From: Ecdyonurus torrentis
Taxonomy: Eukaryota > Arthropoda > Insecta > Ephemeroptera > Heptageniidae
DNA: 64,000 nucleotides
Reading direction: 5' to 3'
Assembly (NCBI GenBank): GCA_949318235.1
Contig: OX439137.1
Coordinates: 167,501-231,500 of the forward strand
In this document: piece by piece, positions 55,222 to 64,000 of the stretch
Layout of the letters: every line of letters starts with the position of its first letter
Numbering within the stretch: position 1 is the stretch's first letter
Notes under the pieces: generated by a model
The model's input: the letters and a program-made list of their open reading frames with translations, nothing else
Told to the model about the DNA's origin: nothing
Database searches by the model: none
Program-made: the position numbers and the translations under genes

Positions 55222-55903
55222 GTGACGTCACGATCATTATGATGTAGACTTGCCAATACAAACGTGCAACTTTGACAGTCAGTTTATTGTGATTATATAA
55301 CATTTGTGACGTCACGATCATTATGATGTAGACTTGCCAATACAAACGTGCAACTTTGACAGTCAGTTTATTGTGATTATATAACATTTGTGACGTCACG
55401 ATCATTATGATGTAGACTTGCCAATACAAACGTGCAACTTTGACAGTCAGTTAATTGTGATTATATAACATTTGTGACGTCACGATCATTATGATGTAGA
55501 CTTGCCAATACAAACGTGCAACTTTGACAGTTAGTTTATTGTGATTATATAACATTTGTGACGTCACGATCATTATGATGTAGACTTGCCAATACAAACG
55601 TACAACTTTGACAGTTAGTTAATTGTGATTATATAACATTTGTGACGTCACGATCATTATGATGTAGACTTGCCAATACAAACGTGCAACTTTGACAGTT
55701 AGTTTATTGTGATTATATAACATTTGTGACGTCACGATCATTATGATGTAGACTTGCCAATACAAACGTGCACCTTTGACAGTCAGTTTATTGTGATTAT
55801 ATAACATTTGTGACGTCACGATCATTATGATGTAGACTTGCCAATACAAACGTGCAACTTTGACAGTCAGTTAATTGTGATTATATAACATTTGTGACGT
55901 CAC
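55222..55903. repeat. 84-bp satellite, eight full units plus a partial ninth
   Basis: Units start at 55222, 55306, 55390, 55474, 55558, 55642, 55726, 55810 and 55894 (partial). Each begins GTGACGTCACGATCATTATG. Units differ at only a few positions (CAGTCAG/CAGTTAG, TTTATT/TTAATT). Confidence 0.97.
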
Positions 55904-56144
55904 CAACTTTGGCTGGAGACAATGTCAACATAAGGAGGCCTTACGAAAAGCCACAACGACATAAATGAACGAGGAATGTACATGAAATAAATCAAAATAA
56001 AACAATTTTGTTCCACCAGATTTAAGGCACTTAACTTGAAAAGCGAGTACTTTATATTTTGTTGTTTATAATTGTAGTCTTTTCTTGCATTTTATGGCTT
56101 GAATACGATTTTTTGTGTCTTCAATGATTATCTTAGCTCGTTTT
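55904..56144. other. Short AT-rich stretch, nothing recognised
   Basis: No gene. Confidence 0.5.
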
Positions 56145-56425
56145 TTTGTGGTTTTAAAGTCATAGACCGAAAAAAAAACATAAGTATTTATATAACAAAA
56201 TACTTGATGGGATTTACATAAATAACTTTAGTTTGTCTCAAAGCTTAAGCTCAGATTAGAAAATTTGATTTATGCAACCCGCACAACATTTTCATTCTAA
56301 TTTTTGCATGTTCTTGACGTCATAAACATGATTTTTACGGAAATTGTATACTTTACAGTTTTTTAACGCTCTCTCGTGGGGCTACAATAACATCTAGTAA
56401 AAATTGTCATCAGTTTTGTAGATCC
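56145..56425 (+). repeat. Dispersed repeat Y copy
   Basis: AAAGTCATAGACCGAAAAA, ACTTGATGGGATTTACATAA, GCAACCCGCACAACATTTTC, GCTCTCTCGTGGGGCTACAA. Confidence 0.8.
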
Positions 56426-57061
56426 TAATTCATGTTTTTTTCATTCAAAAGCACATGCAGTTTTATATGGTCTACGCTTTTATGTGTTTCAAATAGCTTA
56501 TTATTAATTATTTTTTATTTCAACTATGCGTCATAAATATTGCGCAATTTCGTGCTTCAATTTGTTTGATTGCTGTCGTAAGGCCTCTAGTTGTGTCAAT
56601 GCCGTCATAATCCTAGATTTAGCAAAAATTATATTTGTTAGTTAAATTATAAACAACATTTTTAATATTTAACGTTTAAATATTGATTTTATTGTAATAT
56701 TCAAATTACTAATTTTGTTGCTTTATACGTCATAGCTGAGTCTAGAGATCAACATATTGAAATAACAACACGGACAAAAATTGTTTTATGAAATTGACAT
56801 TTGAAATTTTATTTACATAATTCAGCTAAATTTACAATTTAAAATATATAAAATATAATTTACAAAATTTTTATTGGATTTATAATCTTTGAATTTATTT
56901 TTTTGTATAAAACCTTTCAAGATTTAATTTTTTAAAACAGTTTTTAATTTTATTTTACTTAATATATAATTATTTTTAATTCTAAACTTGAAATTAAAAT
57001 TAAAAATTTTACCAACAATAATCTACCATTTATTTTACATAACTTCAATATAAATGTATAA
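56426..57061. other. AT-rich sequence, nothing recognised
   Basis: No gene or clear repeat. Confidence 0.55.
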
Positions 57062-57364
57062 TAAAGGGTGTATGCACATGACGTCATACGAAATGCGCTT
57101 AGACGCCATATTGTAATAATAAAGAACATTTCTCCTCAAAGGAAAAGCATTGTTTTTGTTCTATCTTCTTTGGAAAATAATTAAATTGTGCCTTAAAATT
57201 TCTTAAACAAACATATTGGAATTTTAAGTTTAGAAAAACAATAATGGAATAAAAAGAATTGTAAAATTTTTTAACCTGAAAAAATGTAATTTTTGTATAT
57301 TTGCCTATGTTATTTAGTTATCCAACATGGCGACGTAATTAACATGAATGCATACACCCTATAT
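57062..57364 (+). mobile_element. MITE family X copy
   Basis: AAAGGGTGTATGCACATGAC to ATGCATACACCCTATAT. Internally AGACGCCATATTG, CCTATGTTATTTAGT and CAACATGGCGACGT. Confidence 0.82.
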
Positions 57365-58600
57365 GCTATATTACATAGATATACTATGCATTGTAGTATA
57401 GACTATGCTGTATTGAACATTAAGTGCTGTAAATACGAAGCCATAATTATTTCTATAGTTTTTAAATTAGGTGTTGATGTAATTTTTGTTCCTGGCGACC
57501 AAAATATATTTTTGTTCATATTTTTCATTACATTTATTTTGTAATGCATTTTATGTAAATTTTGAAATAAATAAATTATATTTGCAATGAATTTTGTTAG
57601 TTTTATTATTTCTAAAATCAGAACACTTAGCTTGAGTTTAATTTTGACTTATCTTGTAAATGTACAGGAATAAAAAAAATTAAAAAATTAAAAAATAATT
57701 TGCTAAAAAAGTACAACGTTAATTAGAAACCTTTTCAAAAGTTTTAACTGTTTCATCAGTTAAACAAATAAATTTAAGGCGGGAAATCAGCTACTGCGGG
57801 ATTTGACTATAAAAAATTGTAAAGACAGAAAAATCTGAAATTTTGTACATTGATACATTAGGATTAGGTATCGTCAAAAATGTAAAAAATTTGGGGAGTC
57901 ACCATGCTAGATTTTGAATTATGATTTTTTGAATTTTGGTCCCATAAGAGCCCATGTTAATTTCAATAATTAATTCCTCTCTTATCTGATGGTCACGGGT
58001 TTTGAAAATTTTATCATAGGTAGCTGTTACTGTTAACTTTCAAATGACATCATAAAATTTGGAAGTTTTCTTTTTAGATTTTGAGATACAAGCCATCTGA
58101 ATACAATCCTTAATAAGTGTTAGTTAATCGAGTGTTTTCAGAGCTTATGGTACACTGTCGCCAATGGTATGTGGATCAGTGGTGGATTGAGCGCACAGAT
58201 TTACAGATTATCTCAAAGGGCCGCGACCAAAGAGAGGGCCGTTGGGTCGTCGTCGCAAAAAAGCAACGCAAAAAAAAAAAAAAAAAAAAAAAAGCAAGAA
58301 GGGAGGAAATGAAAACATTAAATTTTATGGACAGTTTATAAATTAATATAAATATATCTGTGGCGATGAATAATCATTTTTATGATCTTTGTAACCACAT
58401 TTTTGTCACATGCACAGAAATATTATATTATTATATACATGAATGTTTTATTCTTGTTTTTTTTTTTTTAATTTGTTTTTTCTTACGTAAAACGATTGTA
58501 ATATTAGCAAGCCACGCCCCCTTTTCCGTAAAACTTTCGCCCGTGGCGCAATTCTGGGAGCCAACGCCCGCCAGACCTTCCAGCGGGTAGGGGCCTTCTC
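57365..58600. other. AT-rich sequence with an A run
   Basis: Poly(A) 58270-58293 preceded by a less AT-rich stretch (58130-58265) that could be a retroposed fragment. A GC-richer patch lies at 58505-58600. No gene identified. Confidence 0.5.
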
Positions 58601-58601
58601 T

Positions 58602-58912
58602 CTATAGGGTGTATGCGGATGACGTCATATTTATTGCGCTTGGAGGCCATACTGAAGTAGTGAATAACATTGCTCAGCATAGGACAAACCTAATTTTTGG
58701 CTATTTTATTTGGAAAATTAGCTATTTTTTGGTCATTATAATTTTTCTCACATACTTGAGATACTAATTCAATCTGTTAACAACATCAATGTTCTCCAAA
58801 ATATTGTGAAGTATTTTTAAACTGGTAAAATGTGACATTTTCCTATACTGACCCATGTTATTTAGTACTCACTTATGACGTCGACTTTAACATGAATGAA
58901 AACACCCTATAT
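58602..58912 (+). mobile_element. MITE family X, best-preserved copy
   Basis: CTATAGGGTGTATGCGGATG to ATGAAAACACCCTATAT. 311 bp with short inverted ends ATAGGGTGT/ACACCCTAT. No transposase. Confidence 0.85.
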
Positions 58913-59072
58913 GTTTGAACGTGTAACGCCTGCCAAATGTTCACATACACCCCGCATTACAAGCATGATGAAAGAGTTGCATACCCTGCAGGATATATTT
59001 TAACACTTCGTCACGGTCACATATTGCCGACTTCTTATAGCTGCATAATATGGCACATCACTATAATATATA

Positions 59073-59372
59073 TTATAGGGTGTTCGCATGCAAACCCATG
59101 TTTAAGATAACTCAATAACATGGGTGACATAGGAAAATGTCACATTTTGCCAGTTTAAAACCACTATGCAATATTTTTAAGAGCTTGGATGTTGTAAATA
59201 TGTTGAATTAGTATCTCAAGTATGTGAGAAAAATAACATGAACAAAAAATTAACCGATTTCCTAAAGAAAATTGACTTAAATGAAGTTTGTCCATTGCTG
59301 AACAATGTTATTCACTACTCCAGTATGGCCTCCAAGTGCAATAATATGACGTCATCCGCATACAATCTATAT
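59073..59372 (-). mobile_element. MITE family X copy, inverted
   Basis: TTATAGGGTGTTCGCATGCA to ATGACGTCATCCGCATACAA. Body is the reverse complement of 58602-58912. Confidence 0.82.
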
Positions 59373-59394
59373 GATTAGATCCCATGCGCTTTGT

Positions 59395-59625
59395 CGCCAT
59401 GTTTGTGGTGCCTAATGCATTGTCCAGCATAGGGCAAACATCATTTCTACTAATTTTAAACATAAAAACAGTTTATTTCAACTGAACAAATTTTCATGAT
59501 ATTCTTGTAGCTTATTAGGAGCTACAAATAAGGCTTTGATTGAGCTTTGAAGCTTCTTTTGCTATTAAAAATATAAAAATGATGTTTTTCCTATGCTGGC
59601 CTATGTAATCCTGATGAATAAAAAC
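59395..59625 (+). repeat. Dispersed repeat Z, reference copy
   Basis: TTTGTCGCCATGTTTGTGG, GCATTGTCCAGCATAGG, TTAGGAGCTACAAATAAGGC, TTTCCTATGCTGGCCTATGT. Confidence 0.75.
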
Positions 59626-59741
59626 GAATTGAATATAATAATTAATAAATCATTTCCTAAATATTAAATTATAATTAAAAAACACTTACAGTGCTGAAAA
59701 AAAATTGAAAAATGTAATGAAAAATTAATTGCTTCCTTCTT

Positions 59742-59781
59742 TTCTCTCTCTCTCTCTCTCTCTGTCTGTCTGTCTGTCTGT

Positions 59782-59875
<94 letters not shown>

Positions 59876-59896
59876 GTCTCTCTCTCTTTCTCTTTC
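59742..59896. repeat. CT microsatellite with TGTC insert
   Basis: (CT)n, five TGTC units near 59762-59782, then (CT)n again. Confidence 0.95.
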
Positions 59897-60161
59897 AGGA
59901 ACTAATTTAAGATCATATAAACTTTATCGCATTTTTTTATAAGGAAATATCTTAGCTACATAAATAGCTGCATGAGCTATATTATGTAGCTATAAGAAGT
60001 CAATTACGTAATGAGTGACGTAAATCGTCGCTCAGTTTTAAAATATATCCTGCAGGGTATGCAACTTGTTCATCTTGCGTGTAGTGCGGGTTGTGTGTGA
60101 ACTTTTAGCAGGCGTCTGTCTTTTCTTTCTTTCTGTCTTTTCTTTATCTCTCGCTTTCTTT

Positions 60162-61339
<1,178 letters not shown>

Positions 61340-61586
61340 TTTAATTGCTGTGTAGAACACATTGTGCAGAAAATAACATTGCAAAAATTATTACGATTTT
61401 TTTGCCTATTTTCTTTAGAAAATTACTTTTGTTTTTATTAATAATTCTCTTATTTATTAACTATAAACACATCAAGGCTCTTAAAAATATTGCTTAGTAT
61501 TTTTCTACTAACAAAATTTTATTATTTTCCTATGTCCCCCATGTTATTTAGTGCTCCAATATGGCGTCATGCGAACACCCTATAGA
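61340..61586 (+). mobile_element. MITE family X copy abutting the xylose isomerase stop codon
   Basis: Ends CAATATGGCGTCATGCGAAC then ACCCTATAG at 61578-61586. The left end is diffuse. It supplies the sequence read as 3' UTR on the minus strand. Confidence 0.75.
61518..61523 (-). terminator. Candidate poly(A) signal of xylose isomerase, inside a MITE copy
   Basis: AATAAA on the minus strand about 66 bp after the TAG, within the repeat at 61340-61586. Confidence 0.45.
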
Positions 61587-61588
61587 CT

Positions 61589-61747
61589 CTAGTTATAATA
61601 TCTAAACATGGCGGCCCAGTGCTCGACATGTGATGACGTCACGGTGGGCTCTCCGTGACGCTTGGTATATTCCTCGCATTCTTCAATGGTGACCTCCCCG
61701 CTAGCCAGCCTCTGTCCTAGTCCGCTCTGGTAGGTAATGTAGCGCTG
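61589..61747 (-). CDS. xylA: Xylose isomerase, last exon and stop
   Basis: Acceptor ATAATTAACAG; 52 residues, QRYITYQSGLG to FRYYN, then TAG at 61591-61589. A GTGACG at 61642 could be read as a donor. Reading through is preferred because the next residues (TVTSSHVEHWAAMF) align in length and pattern with the family's last helix. Confidence 0.85.
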   Translation of the reverse strand, partial: QRYITYQSGLGQRLASGEVTIEECEEYTKRHGEPTVTSSHVEHWAAMFRYYN

Positions 61748-62338
61748 CTGTTAATTATAATACAGGTGTAGTGAGCAGGTAGATCATCAGGTGACCACGG
61801 TAGCTACTGCACTCAGGTAGGAGCTTCAGTAGCCAGTTCAATGTAATCCTGGTGACGAGCTGATTACATTGAACTGGCTACTGAAGCTACTAACATCAAT
61901 CAATATTGATTTGTATACAAGTTAGCAGCTTCAGTAGCCAGTGCAATGTAATCCTGGTGACGAGCTGATTACATTGAACTGGCTACTGAAGCTGCTAACA
62001 TCAATCAATATTGATTTGTATACAAGTTAGCAGCTTCAGTAGCCACTTCAATGTAATCCTGGTGACGAGCTGATTACATTGAACTGGCTACTGAAGCTGC
62101 TCACATAGATAGAAAGGTAGATAATTAAACTTACGCGAGCACAGAGGTAACTACCGTGGTTTAATCATACCTGCAAATTCTTAGAGAAAAAACCTTCGCT
62201 AATGAGACGTACTGCAGATTTGAGACTCTTGGCCAAGGTGTCGAGTCCTTGAGCGTACAGCACGAAAATATCCTTCAAGTCCGTGGACTCTCGGTGCAAG
62301 TTCATCTCCAGGGAGACACCGCCCGGCTGGACTCCACC
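61589..62338 (-). CDS. xylA: Xylose isomerase, C-terminal two exons (gene continues past the right edge)
   Basis: Exons 62338-62171 and 61747-61589 join in phase 0 to give 108 residues ending the protein. Known for the family: TIM-barrel, metal-dependent aldose-ketose isomerase (xylose to xylulose), with a conserved segment G-x-N-F-D-A-K-x-R-R-x-S-T-D, later R-Y-x-S-F-D-S-G-x-G and GEP. Seen here: GGVQPGGVSLEMNLHRESTD, GLDTLAKSLKSAVRLI, RYITYQSGLGQRLASGEVT, EEYTKRHGEP, then a tail that keeps the usual spacing to the C terminus. The metal-ligand Asp of NFD is Glu here, and the following Lys is Asn. Roughly half G+C, unlike the AT-rich flanks. Patchy distribution in eukaryotes is known; whether this copy was transferred cannot be judged here. 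Confidence 0.88.
61822..62106. repeat. Three tandem 105-bp hairpin units in the last xylose isomerase intron
   Basis: Arms AGCTTCAGTAGCCAGTTCAA.. at 61822, 61927 and 62032 are each followed by the loop CTGGTGACGAGCT and the exact reverse complement arm, then a spacer with ATCAATATTGAT. Arms are about 27-29 bp. Third-copy and second-copy single-base changes are not compensated in the partner arm. Confidence 0.92.
62171..62338 (-). CDS. xylA: Xylose isomerase, penultimate exon
   Basis: 168 nt, 56 codons, phase 0 at both ends. Acceptor TTGTATTCAG before 62338, donor GTATGA after 62171. Carries the metal-ligand loop (VSLEMN in place of NFDAK) and the helix STDLKDIFVLYAQGLDTLAK. Confidence 0.88.
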
Positions 62339-62384
62339 CTGAATACAACAAAAATTAAGATTTTTTTTATTACTATTCATTTAC

Positions 62385-62670
62385 ATTCATTCGTTCATTC
62401 ATTCATTCATTCATTCATTCATTCATTCATTCATTCATTCATTCATTCATTCATTCATTCATTCATTCATTCATTCATTCATTCATTCATTCATTCATTC
62501 ATTCATTCATTCATTCATTCATTCATTCATTCATTCATTCATTCATTCATTCATTCATTCATTCATTCATTCATTCATTCATTCATTCATTCATTCATTC
62601 ATTCATTCATTCATTCATTCATTCATTCATTCATTCATTCATTCATTCATTCATTCATTCATTCATTCAT
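62385..62670. repeat. TTCA tetranucleotide array
   Basis: About 70 TTCA units in the xylose isomerase intron, with CGTTCG near its left end. Confidence 0.97.
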
Positions 62671-62767
62671 TCCTTCCTTCCTTCCTTCCTTCATTCGTTC
62701 GTTCGTTCTTTCGTTCGTTCGTTCGTTCGTTCCTTCATTCCTTCATTCGTTCGTTCGTTCGTTCATT
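62671..62767. repeat. Mixed TTCC/TTCG/TTCA transition zone
   Basis: Blocks of TTCC, TTCG and TTCA link the TTCA and CACT arrays. Confidence 0.95.
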
Positions 62768-64000
62768 CACTCACTCACTCACTCACTCACTCACTCACTC
62801 ACTCACTCACTCACTCACTCACTCACTCACTCACTCACTCACTCACTCACTCACTCACTCACTCACTCACTCACTCACTCACTCACTCACTCACTCACTC
62901 ACTCACTCACTCACTCACTCACTCACTCACTCACTCACTCACTCACTCACTCACTCACTCACTCACTCACTCACTCACTCACTCACTCACTCACTCACTC
63001 ACTCACTCACTCACTCACTCACTCACTCACTCACTCACTCACTCACTCACTCACTCACTCACTCACTCACTCACTCACTCACTCACTCACTCACTCACTC
63101 ACTCACTCACTCACTCACTCACTCACTCACTCACTCACTCACTCACTCACTCACTCACTCACTCACTCACTCACTCACTCACTCACTCACTCACTCACTC
63201 ACTCACTCACTCACTCACTCACTCACTCACTCACTCACTCACTCACTCACTCACTCACTCACTCACTCACTCACTCACTCACTCACTCACTCACTCACTC
63301 ACTCACTCACTCACTCACTCACTCACTCACTCACTCACTCACTCACTCACTCACTCACTCACTCACTCACTCACTCACTCACTCACTCACTCACTCACTC
63401 ACTCACTCACTCACTCACTCACTCACTCACTCACTCACTCACTCACTCACTCACTCACTCACTCACTCACTCACTCACTCACTCACTCACTCACTCACTC
63501 ACTCACTCACTCACTCACTCACTCACTCACTCACTCACTCACTCACTCACTCACTCACTCACTCACTCACTCACTCACTCACTCACTCACTCACTCACTC
63601 ACTCACTCACTCACTCACTCACTCACTCACTCACTCACTCACTCACTCACTCACTCACTCACTCACTCACTCACTCACTCACTCACTCACTCACTCACTC
63701 ACTCACTCACTCACTCACTCACTCACTCACTCACTCACTCACTCACTCACTCACTCACTCACTCACTCACTCACTCACTCACTCACTCACTCACTCACTC
63801 ACTCACTCACTCACTCACTCACTCACTCACTCACTCACTCACTCACTCACTCACTCACTCACTCACTCACTCACTCACTCACTCACTCACTCACTCACTC
63901 ACTCACTCACTCACTCACTCACTCACTCACTCACTCACTCACTCACTCACTCACTCACTCACTCACTCACTCACTCACTCACTCACTCACTCACTCACTC
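62768..64000. repeat. CACT tetranucleotide array, continues past the window
   Basis: At least 308 pure units. Same motif class as the TGAG arrays at 3635 and 25511, on the opposite strand. Confidence 0.98.

Noticed and set aside
55199..55849. 28-residue repeated open frame in the 84-bp satellite; also considered as CRISPR-like
   Set aside because: Unit length divisible by three keeps a frame open by chance. There are no variable spacers and the DNA is eukaryotic, so it is a satellite and not a CRISPR array.
61589..61643. GTGACG at 61642 as a splice donor ending the xylose isomerase exon after GEPT
   Set aside because: Reading through gives a tail with the family's normal length and helix pattern and an early natural stop, so an extra exon is not needed.

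Overview
The window is animal (metazoan) nuclear DNA from an organism I cannot name. It is strongly AT-rich and gene-poor. It has GT-AG introns, a Penelope-like retroelement, many small inverted-repeat (MITE-like) DNA elements, and very long, almost pure micro- and tetranucleotide arrays. No prokaryotic features, rRNA or tRNA genes were seen. An invertebrate is likely, but nothing here fixes the phylum.

Two genes can be reconstructed. (1) On the + strand, 29298-45990, eight exons join in frame into a complete 802-residue protein. It has a signal peptide, an S1 (chymotrypsin-fold) serine protease with intact His/Asp/Ser, a polar helical linker, and a large 436-codon last exon of ankyrin repeats with no cysteine and several N-glycosylation sequons. 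A secreted protease-ankyrin fusion is unusual and is the main discovery candidate. (2) On the - strand, 61589-62338, are the last two coding exons of a xylose isomerase (C-terminal 108 residues). The rest of that gene lies beyond the right edge, past a tetranucleotide array that runs off the window. Its stop codon sits a few bases from a MITE, which supplies the apparent 3' UTR and poly(A) signal.

Layout. 1-4.5 kb: GA/CT-rich repeats, an inverted-repeat element and a 525-bp TGAG array; this block recurs at 22.2-28.8 kb with a 1.9-kb array and a clean MITE insertion. 4.5-8.0 kb: two Penelope-like element copies joined head to head, both with reverse transcriptase and/or GIY-YIG sequence and a hammerhead-like motif just after the stop. 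8-22 kb: non-coding, with several foldback elements, including a 3.85-kb element flanked by an 8-bp direct repeat that contains 1-kb inverted arms. 29-46 kb: the protease-ankyrin gene, whose introns hold two TTAC arrays, five DNA elements and a decayed transposase. 46-53.5 kb: TCTG minisatellite, CCTG array, and a tandem segmental duplication carrying a nearly identical exon-like block. 53.5-61.5 kb: dispersed MITE families, an 84-bp satellite with a CRE palindrome in every unit, and TTTC/CT arrays. 61.5-64 kb: xylose isomerase exons, three tandem hairpins in its last intron, then TTCA and CACT arrays.

The two genes do not obviously work together. Most of the window is repeat biology.
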